From Verrucomicrobiota bacterium (GTDB taxonomy: Bacteria > Verrucomicrobiota > Verrucomicrobiia > Opitutales > Opitutaceae): a stretch of 64,000 nucleotides of DNA. The stretch covers positions 1-64,000 of the forward strand of contig JACTNC010000039.1 of assembly GCA_014584295.1 (NCBI GenBank). The letters are read 5' to 3'. Of the stretch, positions 16,439-25,582 are shown in pieces. The translations under genes were made by a program, and so were the position numbers. How positions within the stretch are numbered: position 1 is the first letter of the stretch; every line of letters starts with the position of its first letter. The notes below the pieces were generated by a model. That model did not search any database and had not been told where the DNA came from. It saw nothing but the letters and a program-made list of their open reading frames with translations.

Positions 16439-18661
16439 TCAGCGGGATATTTGATCCTGGTAAAGCGCGAATTGGGCATCTCCGGGGATCGCGAGTTTGC
16501 CGTCACAAAGTATGAACCAGGTCCGTGGGTCGTAGCCGAGGTGAAGCGCACCGACGCCGCTGGTGGCAGCGAGTTGCGGGTAGATTCCCGCGAGCGTGAT
16601 GTCCGAGCAGCGGTCGAGGCGGAAGAGCGGCCAACCGGGACGCATGGCGGCATTGCCACTGTAGCCGAAGAGACGAACATGGCTGCAGCCCTCCATCGCA
16701 ATCACCGTGTAGCTTCCCTCTCCCTTCATCGAGTAGATATCGATATTGTGGGCGTCCTTCAGTTCAACAATCGCCTCGCTGCGAGCATGGAGAGGATCGA
16801 TGTGATAGAACCTCAGCGGTTCGCGTGTGCCCTGAACCAGCAGGTGACGGTAGTCAGGACCCTGCGCCCACCAACCCAGGAGAGTTTGCGAATACCAGCG
16901 GCCTCCTCCGTTGTGATCAATGACGACCATGGGCTGGCCGATCGCGGGTGCGTCGGGATGCCACACGGTGCGTATGGGATAGATGTTGCGAACGACCGAA
17001 TCGCGTCCGGCCTGCCAGTGCAGCCCGAAGACCGCTGGGTTGGTCACAGGCAGTTCCAGTTTGACCATCGCAAGCATGGTTTGGGCAGTTGCACTGTTGA
17101 CCGTCTCAATCAGCGGAAGGGGATGTCCAACATCAGAAAAGGCAGAGGAACCCGGCATCGGTGTAATGACGCTGATCAGATTGGTGACGCCGAAGAGCCT
17201 TGTTTTTTCACGCAGACGAAGGGGCTCCGAAATGCGGTAGCTGCCCTTAGGGAGGAAAACCAGATCGTTGGCATCGATTGCCCGCTGCAACGCAGCAGTA
17301 TCGTCCTTTGTGCCATCACCGGCTGCGTGCCAGGGCTCTGAACGCACGTTTGCAGCTTTGGGTGAAAACCAGTTTGGCGGCCTGGGAAAGCGATGGCGAA
17401 TGAGCAGCTGATCGGAAGGTGGACCTGAATCTTGGGATTTGACGAGAGGTGATTCCCGGCGCTTCCCATTGATCCATATCGGATCCTGACGGAGATCGCC
17501 GCCAAGGTATCCGGGGGTTTTGACTGTGCCACTCCAGGCTGCGCGCAAGACATGGGTCCATCCTGTCGGGTTGCCTGCAAGCGCAGGCTGATCGGCGATG
17601 CGCACCAAGGTGTCGACGTTTTCGAACCACACGTTGTCAAGCACGACGGAGCGCGGAGTGGAGATGGCCGGCTCTCGGCCTGAAACACGGACAATGCAGT
17701 CTATGATATTGATCCCCCCGTCCCAGCGTGAAACGCCGAGTATACCTCGAATCGGCGCTCCTTGAATGTCGACTCCGACCAGGGTCAATGATCCGCGTCC
17801 GCCATAGTAAACCGACGCCTCCGTCTGTTCGCGCAGGACAACGTCGCTCACGAGCGGCGAAGGCTGTGTACCGGTCAAATACAACCCAAAGCGACCGCCG
17901 GTAACACGGATCGCGTGAGATGCTCCGCCGGAGCCAGGTATGCTCAGGATTCCTGCAAAAGCTCCGGTGGCCTGTACAGAAACATCCTCGATTGTCGAAC
18001 CCTCGGCGCCACGGTGATCGATCGCTGCCGCGCCGGGGTTTCCACGGCCAAGGTCAAAATCGACGCTGAGTACCTTCTGGTTGAAATTGATGCTTGGCTG
18101 CGACTCGTTCGGAACGGGTGCGGGTCCAGTCTCGCGTCGCGCCCAGAAATGAATCACGGGCTTGGGTTTCTTCGGGTCATGGAAACCTGCTGCATGATCT
18201 GCAAGTACGATTGTCGCGCGGGCGCCTTCGGAAGGGCCGACGATTACACACGGGTAGTTGAAAGAAGCAAATGCGACCCATGGATCGGATTGGCCAGCGT
18301 AGGGCCAATGATCCCATTTTACCGTTCCCATCACACCCTCAATTGTGTCAGAGACGAGATAGCGCCCGGCGGGCAGGTAGGTCACGAGTTGGGCGTCCCG
18401 TGCATCGCTGACGGCGCGTTGTATCGCATCCGTGGAGTCCTGTTTCCCGGTTGGGTCCGCACGGTAAGGAGCCTGAGTCACATCGAGGAATCCCAATGCA
18501 GCGCGTTTTTGATCACCGAGGTTGGCAAGAATGAGGCGGCCGGCCTCTCGGATTTCTGATTCACTGCGAATGGGCCTCTTGCGGTTGTCCTTCGCGAGGA
18601 CCAGAATGCTGCAGTTGGCCACCACGACAATGATCAAGGCAGCGTGACGAAGGGCATGCAT
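16439..18661 (-). CDS. Exported pectate-lyase-superfamily beta-helix protein with two repeats
   Basis: A 740-residue exported protein with a signal peptide ('HAALIIVVVANCSILVLA'). It contains two copies of the pectate lyase superfamily beta-helix start, recognisable as 'YRADPTGKQDSTDAIQRAVS' followed by 'YLPAGRYLVSDTI', and later 'WHAAGDGTKDDTAALQRAID' followed by 'FLPKGSYRISEPL'. A two-helix arrangement of this type is seen in GH55-like and polysaccharide-lyase proteins. A polysaccharide-cleaving or -binding role outside the cell is likely; the substrate is unknown. Its ATG immediately follows the TAG of the upstream paralogue gene (18662), with no gap, so translation is probably coupled. 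It lies between two paralogous propeller enzymes, which suggests the three act on one substrate. Confidence 0.85.
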   Translation of the reverse strand: MHALRHAALIIVVVANCSILVLAKDNRKRPIRSESEIREAGRLILANLGDQKRAALGFLDVTQAPYRADPTGKQDSTDAIQRAVSDARDAQLVTYLPAGRYLVSDTIEGVMGTVKWDHWPYAGQSDPWVAFASFNYPCVIVGPSEGARATIVLADHAAGFHDPKKPKPVIHFWARRETGPAPVPNESQPSINFNQKVLSVDFDLGRGNPGAAAIDHRGAEGSTIEDVSVQATGAFAGILSIPGSGGASHAIRVTGGRFGLYLTGTQPSPLVSDVVLREQTEASVYYGGRGSLTLVGVDIQGAPIRGILGVSRWDGGINIIDCIVRVSGREPAISTPRSVVLDNVWFENVDTLVRIADQPALAGNPTGWTHVLRAAWSGTVKTPGYLGGDLRQDPIWINGKRRESPLVKSQDSGPPSDQLLIRHRFPRPPNWFSPKAANVRSEPWHAAGDGTKDDTAALQRAIDANDLVFLPKGSYRISEPLRLREKTRLFGVTNLISVITPMPGSSAFSDVGHPLPLIETVNSATAQTMLAMVKLELPVTNPAVFGLHWQAGRDSVVRNIYPIRTVWHPDAPAIGQPMVVIDHNGGGRWYSQTLLGWWAQGPDYRHLLVQGTREPLRFYHIDPLHARSEAIVELKDAHNIDIYSMKGEGSYTVIAMEGCSHVRLFGYSGNAAMRPGWPLFRLDRCSDITLAGIYPQLAATSGVGALHLGYDPRTWFILCDGKLAIPGDAQFALYQDQISR

Positions 18662-21424
18662 CTAACGACGTGCGGGCGCGGTTGCAGTTGTATCTGTCCT
18701 GACGATTTCGAGCAGGCGAAATGCGCCTGCGGGAATAAGGATTGAGCCCACGGCGTCGAGAGGCCCAAGCGGTTCTCCGCTCAGCCTGTCGGTGACCTTC
18801 CAGTTGCCGGGCAGGCGAGTCGTGATTTGTACCTTGCGATCGGCCGGATCGACCCAGCCAGGGTCAAAGAGCGCGACGAAATGATGGCCTGCCGAAACTT
18901 CGATGTCCTGATGAAGCACGCGACCTTCGATTCGGAAGGGAAGTGTCTCAATGCCGGAAGCCAACTCGGCCATGATCCTGGTGCGGGCCTCGGGAAGAGA
19001 GAACAAGCGACCGTCTTTTTGGAGCCTGTCGCCGTCCGACTGCCAGATGGACGTCCATGGACCGTGTGGATCAGTGCTCCCACCAGGGATGAGGGCGACG
19101 AAACCGTAGGGAGCGGTGATGGGCAGATGGGTGGCATCGCGTCGAGTGCGACCCCATAGGTAGGTCGAGACATCAGTGGGTGGGAGCGGCGCCATGCCCC
19201 AATGGCTGTCAAGCCGGTCAAACGCCCAAGGCTTGGCATCCGTTCCATCGATGTTCCATTCCTGCATCTGATGATAGTTTCCACCGTGGGTGACAAAACG
19301 TTCGGAGGGCGGTGTCATTGCCAGTGCGACAGGAGCAATCGCGCGCACATGATCGCGACGTGGAGGAGTGATCACTCCGCGGCCGAGAAGATCCAGGAAT
19401 GTCCCTGCTCCTTCGATGCCGGTTGTTGTCCAGTTTTGCCCACGCCGATCCAGTTCCCCGTTCATGGGCATGAAGACACGAGCGCCCATCAATGCCTGGC
19501 TGATGAAATAGCGCAGCGACGGGTGTCCGGTCATCGGGTATTCCCACTCCCAGGCTCGATTGAAGCTGTACCAATCAGCGCTGCAGCGGCTGGCCCAGTC
19601 ATCGACCTGGCCGTCGAGCCAGAGGCCGACCCGGGCTGCAAGGTTGACATCGGGGCTGCGGGAATTGCTGTCCTCGACCGCAGGCACGATGACCGACCGG
19701 TAGCGCCCGTTGAAAATGAGTTCGCGCACACGCGGATGCGCGGGCCATTCCGCCCACCAGATTCCCTTGTTCCGGGGAATGAAGCGTTTCCTGTGCTTCA
19801 GGCAAAGTTCAAGAATGGGGCGTATGAAGTGCTCCATGTAATAGGGCACCTGATCCGGCTGGAAGTCCTCCGCGCTGATGAAGCCCATCAGCATCTGCGG
19901 TGCGGCATCGAGCATTGCTGCGACGGTGCCAACCTCGAGGTGCGGGGAGCAAGCGTGCCCCACCTGTACCCAGAATGGGCATCGTGCGCTTTCCATCGTC
20001 TTCACAGCAGCAACAATCTGTGCCCGCGTAAGATCATGCGCGAGCCGCCGGTCGCGACTCCACGGTTTTCCGTCCGGACGGAGAAGCGGAGCATCTTCGC
20101 CGGGCCAGAAGGCCGTGGCGAAGCGCAGACGGGGGTAAGGAAAACGCTTCTGATAGAAGCGAACCTCATCGATCCAGTTCTCGAACTTCTTGGGATTCCA
20201 GCCGCTCCAAAGTGAGTGATTGACGATCACATCGAAGGGACCATCGGCACCGGGAAGAGGGGGGCCTGTCCATCGTCGCGCCTTTTCGCTGATCAGTTCC
20301 AGAGTACCGCCGATTTCTGCCATCAAATTGTGGCGGCCGAGATTCTCGATCGACTTCTCCCATCCGGGGTCGAGCGCCAGGCGGTACAGACTGTCATCTC
20401 CATTTGGACTGGAACCGAGGATAACGCTGCCAACAGGTGAGCCAGGCAGGACGGCGACGGCCGTGAAGCCAATCGGGGCGGTGGCACTGCCGATCTGCCG
20501 CCCGGCGCTGTCGAGAATCCGCAAGGTTGACCCCTCGATTAGGACGAGTTCGTTGCCTTGCGCGGGATGAAGTTCGCCGGTGGCGAAGAGCCGCATGGTG
20601 TAGTGGGTGGAATAGCTGGACTGGGGAAAGCGACCCGGCAGCGGCAAAGTTTTCCATGCTCCATCGCGAAGGCGGCAGATCGCTGGTGTGAAGATGAATT
20701 CGGCGGCACCGTCCAGATCGAGGTCGGCGGCGATTCCATTTGCGGAGCGCAGGCTCAAGAGTGGATCACCTACATGGGTTCCAAGTGCAAGCCCAGCTTC
20801 CATACGCACAAGTTGGGGACCCTTGAGAAATTGCACATCCTGCTTGGTGCCGCGGATCACCAGCACGGCGACTTCGTCTACTCCCTCTCCGTCAAAATCA
20901 CGGGCCCGAAGCACACGAACTATTCCGTCGATGCCCGCTGAGGTGAGTCGCTTGCCGTCCGGCGAGAACGCCACGACCTCGCGGGAGATGCCGCCCGCGA
21001 GCAAGACGGCAGACTTTCCGTCGAGCCTGGCAAAGGCCACCTGATACACCGGCGCCTGCAGGTTCGCGGTCCAGCGAACTTTTCCTGTACGATCGAATAC
21101 CGTGACAATGCCATCCGCACCCGCGGCTGCAATTTCGTCGCGTCCATCTCCGTCGAGATCCCCGGTGACCAGATCGAAGGCAAAACCTCCAACCGGAGCA
21201 TCCCACTTGTGATTTCCCTCCTCTGAGAACGCACAGACGCGGTTGTCGTAGGTCGATCCAACGATCAGCGTGGACTTCGGCGCCTCATGGGATTGAGCAA
21301 TGGCGAGCCGGTAGATGTTGCGGCCATGAGTCGGAAATACCTCGACATGCGCGGATGCAGAGATCGTGAGCACTCCGATTGAAAGAGCCAGCAGTCGGAT
21401 CGAAGTCGCAGCGATGCCAATCAT
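18662..21424 (-). CDS. Exported beta-propeller plus catalytic-domain protein, paralogue of the 13888 gene
   Basis: A 920-residue protein with a signal peptide ('IRLLALSIGVLTISASA'); the ATG at 21424 is the best start. The N-terminal propeller shows 'FDLVTGDLDGDGRDEIAAAG' and 'GIVTVFDRTGKVRW'. The C-terminal region shares with its paralogue 'VIVPAVEDSNSRSPDVNL' and 'GLWLDGQ', then 'WAFDRLDSHWGMAPL' and 'PYGFVALIPGG'. The conserved E-D/E-x-N-S-R-S and F-D-R-L-D-x-H/Y-W-G motifs are good candidates for active-site elements. The layout resembles lambda-carrageenases, but no such activity is proven here. It is the first gene of the three-gene set and is divergent from a sulfatase gene across a 395-bp spacer. 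That context suggests a sulfated glycan as substrate. Confidence 0.72.
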   Translation of the reverse strand: MIGIAATSIRLLALSIGVLTISASAHVEVFPTHGRNIYRLAIAQSHEAPKSTLIVGSTYDNRVCAFSEEGNHKWDAPVGGFAFDLVTGDLDGDGRDEIAAAGADGIVTVFDRTGKVRWTANLQAPVYQVAFARLDGKSAVLLAGGISREVVAFSPDGKRLTSAGIDGIVRVLRARDFDGEGVDEVAVLVIRGTKQDVQFLKGPQLVRMEAGLALGTHVGDPLLSLRSANGIAADLDLDGAAEFIFTPAICRLRDGAWKTLPLPGRFPQSSYSTHYTMRLFATGELHPAQGNELVLIEGSTLRILDSAGRQIGSATAPIGFTAVAVLPGSPVGSVILGSSPNGDDSLYRLALDPGWEKSIENLGRHNLMAEIGGTLELISEKARRWTGPPLPGADGPFDVIVNHSLWSGWNPKKFENWIDEVRFYQKRFPYPRLRFATAFWPGEDAPLLRPDGKPWSRDRRLAHDLTRAQIVAAVKTMESARCPFWVQVGHACSPHLEVGTVAAMLDAAPQMLMGFISAEDFQPDQVPYYMEHFIRPILELCLKHRKRFIPRNKGIWWAEWPAHPRVRELIFNGRYRSVIVPAVEDSNSRSPDVNLAARVGLWLDGQVDDWASRCSADWYSFNRAWEWEYPMTGHPSLRYFISQALMGARVFMPMNGELDRRGQNWTTTGIEGAGTFLDLLGRGVITPPRRDHVRAIAPVALAMTPPSERFVTHGGNYHQMQEWNIDGTDAKPWAFDRLDSHWGMAPLPPTDVSTYLWGRTRRDATHLPITAPYGFVALIPGGSTDPHGPWTSIWQSDGDRLQKDGRLFSLPEARTRIMAELASGIETLPFRIEGRVLHQDIEVSAGHHFVALFDPGWVDPADRKVQITTRLPGNWKVTDRLSGEPLGPLDAVGSILIPAGAFRLLEIVRTDTTATAPARR

Positions 21425-21819
21425 GCACCGCGTGAATTGGGATTCCCATTGCTTGCACACCGCAACGATTGATCGCATGCCAAGGGCAGGCGCGCATACC
21501 TCGCGGGGTGGGCAATTGGATGGCGTGGGGGACGCACGCTTGCGTGGCAGTGATGCGGGCATCGGCTTGAGCTTACATGCAGTCGTGGGTAAGATTCAAT
21601 CCACGGGAATCCGTGGATTGCGGATCGGTAGGGCATGTGCCACCTTTTTCGTGTGCTTCCCATCCCTGCAGAAACAGGTCCGTTTCGATGGGCTCCTGTC
21701 TCAAGGGTTGCATTGACCTTTTGCCATTCATGAGGCCGGTTGCATAGTTCTCGCTTTCGCTTCTCGGCCAGCGGATGTTTGGCCGATTCTGCGGAACAGT
21801 CACCTTATTCCCGATTCCC
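21425..21819. promoter_or_regulatory. Divergent promoter region with a perfect 10-bp palindrome
   Basis: This spacer separates the propeller/beta-helix set (minus) from the sulfatase (plus), so two promoters should be here. A perfect inverted repeat, CAATCCACGG (21597-21606) and CCGTGGATTG (21611-21620) with a GAAT centre, lies in the middle. Without a T-tract and far from either gene end it is more likely an operator than a terminator. No coding sequence is supported in the region. Confidence 0.5.
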
Positions 21820-23673
21820 ATGCTCAAACGTCTTGTCTTCCTGTTGTTTTCATCGGTCGCGTTGATTGCAGGTGCGTCGGGCGCACCGGATCGTCCGAAC
21901 ATCCTCTGGCTCACCAGCGAGGACCACGGCCAGGAGATGGGCTGCTACGGCGATAAGCTCGCCCGGACACCCAATGTCGATGCCTTGGCCGCGAAGGGCA
22001 TGCGTTTCCGTGTGGCATGGTCCAACCATCCGGTCTGTGCGCCCGCACGCACCGCGATCATTACGGGCCTGTATGGTGCGAGTTCGGGAGGCATCAACAT
22101 GCGCTCGATGGTACCGCTCCGGCCGGGGGTCCGTCTCTTTCCCGAGTACCTGAGGGAGGCCGGCTACTATTGCGTGAACAACTCAAAGGAGGACTACAAT
22201 GTGCCCAAGACGTCCGCGACCTGGGATGTATCTTCAAAGGATGCCCATTGGCGAAACCGCCCTGCGGGGAAGCCGTTCTTCTCCGTTTTCAATTCGGTGA
22301 AGAGTCACGAAAGCCAGATTCGGACAAAGCTCGCGACGCAGCCCGGCAGTCTGGTCACCGATCCCGCGCGGGTGCGCGTGCCGGCATTCCATCCGGACAC
22401 TCCTGAGGTGCGCCAGGACTGGGCGCGTTACTATGACATCGTGAGCGCCGCGGATGCCGATGCCGGTGCGCATTTGCGGGAGTTGGCTGACGCGGGCCTG
22501 ACAGAGGACACCATTGTCTTCTACTATGGTGACCACGGCAGTGGCATGCCGCGCTACAAGAGGTGGCCGGGCGACTCCGGACTGCGTGTGGCGCTGGTGG
22601 TCTATTTTCCGGAGAAATGGCGACACCTTGCTCCTCCGGGTTACAAGCCGGGCTTTGTCTCAGACCGGCTGGTCAGCTTCGTCGATCTCGCTCCCACCAT
22701 GCTCAGCCTTGCTGGGATCACCCCGCCGGACTGGATGCAGGGCCATGCCTTTGCTGGAACTCACATTGCGGAGGCTCCCCGGTACCTCTTTGGTGGCCGC
22801 AACCGCATGGACGAGTGCCTGGATGTGGCGCGTAGCGTGACCGATGGCCGCTACGTCTACATCCGCAATTACATGCCGCAGCTTTCTGCGGGTCAAAGAA
22901 TTGCCTATCAGTTTGAAACGCCGACCACAAGGATCTGGCGGCAATGGTTTGATGAAGGCCGCACGAATGCTGCCCAGAGCGCATTCTGGCAGACACCACG
23001 CCCCGCGGAGGAACTCTACGATCTGAACACGGATCGCGACGAAGTTCGCAATCTCGCCGGTTTGCCGGCGCACGCGGAGGTCCTTGCGCGTTTTCGTGAA
23101 GCGCTTCGTGCGCATCAGCTTGAGGTGCGCGACATCGCGCTCCTGCCTGAAGGCGAGATGCGTGCCCGCCTGGTCGCCAACGAACCGGTGCCTGAACTCG
23201 GTCGTGTTCTCGAAACTGCCGAACTCGCCTCCCGGGCGGCAAAGAACGAGAAGCGCGAGCTCATCGCTCGCCTGTATGACCCGGCTTCAGCCGTGCGAAC
23301 CTGGGCGGCGCTGGGTTGCCTCATCCAGGGCCCTGAAATGGTGAAGGCAGCCGCGGGCCCGCTGCGCGTGGCGCTGGCCGATTCCTCTGCGCATGTCCGT
23401 ATCGCCGCCGCGCAGGCGTTGGCACGCTATGGTTCTCGGGATGATGCCGAAATGGCGCGGTCAGTCCTTCGCGAACTCGCGCCGCCGGATAAGAACGGGG
23501 TCTTTGTCGCCCTCGAAGCGCTCAACGCGATCAACGATCTGGGGGTGCTTGCCGGCGATCTGCGAGCCTGGGCTTCAAAACTCAGCGCGGACATCCCGTA
23601 TCCGGACGGGCGATACAGTTCCTATCTTCCGAATGTCATTAGGAAACTGGGAGGGCCTCCGGAAATCCGCTAG
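21820..23673 (+). CDS. Formylglycine sulfatase with C-terminal HEAT-like repeats
   Basis: A 617-residue exported sulfatase of the alkaline phosphatase superfamily. The ATG at 21820 begins a signal peptide ('RLVFLLFSSVALIAGASG'). The metal-binding start is 'PNILWLTSEDHG'. The sulfatase signature C-x-P-x-R is Cys73-Ala-Pro-Ala-Arg77 in 'HPVCAPARTAIITG', so the Cys would be matured to formylglycine. The second metal region is 'TIVFYYGDHGSGMPR'. After the catalytic domain, about 110 residues from 'LIARLYDPASAVRTWAALGC' to 'AHVRIAAAQALARYG' look like HEAT repeats, which are common on PVC sulfatases but not needed for catalysis. It resembles heparan N-sulfatase-type enzymes; the true substrate is unknown. 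Divergent from the propeller set, it probably removes sulfate from the same glycan. Confidence 0.92.
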   Translation: MLKRLVFLLFSSVALIAGASGAPDRPNILWLTSEDHGQEMGCYGDKLARTPNVDALAAKGMRFRVAWSNHPVCAPARTAIITGLYGASSGGINMRSMVPLRPGVRLFPEYLREAGYYCVNNSKEDYNVPKTSATWDVSSKDAHWRNRPAGKPFFSVFNSVKSHESQIRTKLATQPGSLVTDPARVRVPAFHPDTPEVRQDWARYYDIVSAADADAGAHLRELADAGLTEDTIVFYYGDHGSGMPRYKRWPGDSGLRVALVVYFPEKWRHLAPPGYKPGFVSDRLVSFVDLAPTMLSLAGITPPDWMQGHAFAGTHIAEAPRYLFGGRNRMDECLDVARSVTDGRYVYIRNYMPQLSAGQRIAYQFETPTTRIWRQWFDEGRTNAAQSAFWQTPRPAEELYDLNTDRDEVRNLAGLPAHAEVLARFREALRAHQLEVRDIALLPEGEMRARLVANEPVPELGRVLETAELASRAAKNEKRELIARLYDPASAVRTWAALGCLIQGPEMVKAAAGPLRVALADSSAHVRIAAAQALARYGSRDDAEMARSVLRELAPPDKNGVFVALEALNAINDLGVLAGDLRAWASKLSADIPYPDGRYSSYLPNVIRKLGGPPEIR

Positions 23674-23778
23674 TTTCATCCCCAATCCGCGTCATTGCGT
23701 CATTTGGTCGCCATGGCGTCGCTGAGGCAGCGGAGGATGTCTGTGCAGGGCGCGCTGGATTTGCAGCACCTGATCTGC

Positions 23779-25104
23779 CTAAGGTGAGGAGGAGGAAGCG
23801 ACGATTCCTCGAGCATGGGAAGTTTCGTGGAAGCCGGCGAGGCGCAGACCGCGCTGCACTTCCGGTGCCTGCATGAAGGTGTTCCAGATCAGGCCTGTGC
23901 GGAGGTTTTCAGCCATCACTAGGGTGATTCCCACATCAATGCCTATCACATCGGGTGATGCCCATCCCGTCTGCGGATTGAACGCATCGACAAATCCATA
24001 GCGTTTCCACACCTTCGCTCCGCCGAGCGAGCGCATGTGCTTCAGCGCATCGAGACACTCACGGGGTGCAAATGGCAGTGAGCCTCCGGGAGCGCAGGGG
24101 ACAACGGTGCCATCACTCGCGTCATGGCTTGGGTCCGTCGGAGTTCCCCAAGCGATGTAGCCCTTGGCGCTATCCGAGGCAGTGAGGCCCCAGAGATCAT
24201 GCGACCAGAAAGGGAAGCGGCCCTGCTGCGAAGCGCACCAGTCGCGCTGGGCGAGTGTGGCCTGAACGGAGTTCTGCCAGTAGTCAGCGTATAGGTCACG
24301 CCGGTCTCTGAAATCGAACCATCCGTGGGCATATTGATGGGTGAACAGGGGCGCACACTGGATGAACGTGCGCGGACCGACATGGACGACAGGGCCGCGA
24401 TTCCATGCGTGCCACACGCCGGGCTGCAAGGGAGTGTGACCCGCGCCGATGCCGAGAAGATAGAGGCCCAGCATCTCGGAATAGCTGTCCCAGCGATGCG
24501 GAATGAATCCCGTCTCCGGCCGCCATCCGTGGGAGAGTGTGGTGCCCCCATTCATGGCCCAGTGCCAGTCGATCCTCGCATAGATGCGATTCACATTTGC
24601 CGTGAGTTTTTCGTCGCGAAAATATTCGCGTGCGAGCAGGGCGCCTTTGAGGAAAAGGGCGGTATCAATCGTGGAAGCCTCGGAGGACCAGACGCGACTT
24701 CCGGTGTGAATATCGATGAAGTGATAGAACCATCCCCGCTCATGCTCCACCGCTTTTTCAGCGAATTGCATGGTAAGGCGGGCGCGGCGCAATCCTTCGC
24801 CCGGGGGCAGCCATCCGCGCTGATCACCGATGCACCAGGCCGAAAGTGCAAAGCCTGCTGCGGCGATGCTGGCAGGAGCGTTTGTGGCGCCTCCGTTCGC
24901 GGGCGCGCGGTCGCGGGTCAGGCCGGTCTGCGGATCCGTCTGATCGATGAAAAACTGGAGAGCCGAGCGCTGGAGTTCGTCGAGAAACGCATTGTCAGCG
25001 GCGGAAGGGACAAAGGAAACGGTTCCGGAAGCTGCGGCAGTGAGGGATGGTTCCATCGCAAAAAAACCGGCGGCGAGAGCGATGAGCGTGATGCCACGTC
25101 TCAT
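23779..25104 (-). CDS. Exported glucoamylase-like protein (PF10091; GH144-like)
   Basis: A 441-residue exported alpha/alpha-barrel protein. The ATG at 25104 starts a signal peptide ('ITLIALAAGFFAMEPSLTAA'). Family features include 'LQRSALQFFIDQTDPQTGLT' with 'DRAP', then 'ASIAAAGFALSAWCIGDQRG', 'RVWSSEASTIDTALFLKGAL', 'HRWDSYSEMLGLYLLGIGAG' and 'GWASPDVIGIDVGITLVMAE'. These are the hallmarks of the glucoamylase-like family that includes beta-1,2-glucan-active GH144 enzymes. The acidic residues in 'SSEASTIDT' and 'WDSYSEM' are candidate catalytic residues. Substrate is uncertain; a beta-glucan oligosaccharide is the usual guess. It is convergent with the sulfatase, 105 bp away, and not in an obvious operon. 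Confidence 0.85.
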   Translation of the reverse strand: MRRGITLIALAAGFFAMEPSLTAAASGTVSFVPSAADNAFLDELQRSALQFFIDQTDPQTGLTRDRAPANGGATNAPASIAAAGFALSAWCIGDQRGWLPPGEGLRRARLTMQFAEKAVEHERGWFYHFIDIHTGSRVWSSEASTIDTALFLKGALLAREYFRDEKLTANVNRIYARIDWHWAMNGGTTLSHGWRPETGFIPHRWDSYSEMLGLYLLGIGAGHTPLQPGVWHAWNRGPVVHVGPRTFIQCAPLFTHQYAHGWFDFRDRRDLYADYWQNSVQATLAQRDWCASQQGRFPFWSHDLWGLTASDSAKGYIAWGTPTDPSHDASDGTVVPCAPGGSLPFAPRECLDALKHMRSLGGAKVWKRYGFVDAFNPQTGWASPDVIGIDVGITLVMAENLRTGLIWNTFMQAPEVQRGLRLAGFHETSHARGIVASSSSP

Positions 25105-25319
25105 CTGCGCCGGAACAGTGAGCTGGAAAAGACTGCCGGGGGCGCTCTCCATTTCCGATGCCGCATTATCGGCGATGCGGTGCTGATTTGAAGCCCCAAT
25201 TGCCAGGAACCCCAAAATTTTGCCAAGCATTGGGGGCAATTTGCCCGCGAGGTGAGGTAAATACCCATGCTGGCGATCTGGCTGCTTGACCGAGGCGGCG
25301 GTGTGCGGAGCCTAGCCGC

Positions 25320-25559
25320 ATGCAAAGTGTACGTGACGAGAATTTCCGTGACTACAAGACCGCCGAGAAGAAGGCGCTGGAGCTGTTGGCGGCCATGAAG
25401 TCGGTTTCTCCGAAGAAGGTGGACATCGAACTCGCTCTCCTCGTGGCGATTTTTGAGCTGCACAAAGGCGTGACCCCCGGGGCGACAGTGGCGTCGATCA
25501 TCCAAGGTCACCTGAAACAATTGGTACCCTACTATGCCGACAAGGAGTCCCGCACCTGA
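25320..25559 (+). CDS. Small conserved-looking protein of unknown function
   Basis: A 79-residue charged protein, predicted helical, with 'RDYKTAEKKALELLAAMKSV' and 'KKVDIELALLVAIFELHKG'. It is preceded by GGAG 13 bp upstream of its ATG and is divergent from the PF10091 gene. Its amino acid use (many Lys, Glu and Leu, few Arg and Pro) is that of a real protein, unlike the shadow frames around it. It has no signal peptide or membrane segment. I do not recognise a family. It is convergent with rapA, with 23 bp between stop codons. Confidence 0.6.
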   Translation: MQSVRDENFRDYKTAEKKALELLAAMKSVSPKKVDIELALLVAIFELHKGVTPGATVASIIQGHLKQLVPYYADKESRT

Positions 25560-25582
25560 TTCAGGCTGTGTGTGCTTCCAGG

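Noticed and set aside
19202-20215. Plus-strand frame of 337 codons
   Set aside because: Antisense to the propeller-type gene, with no recognisable domain.
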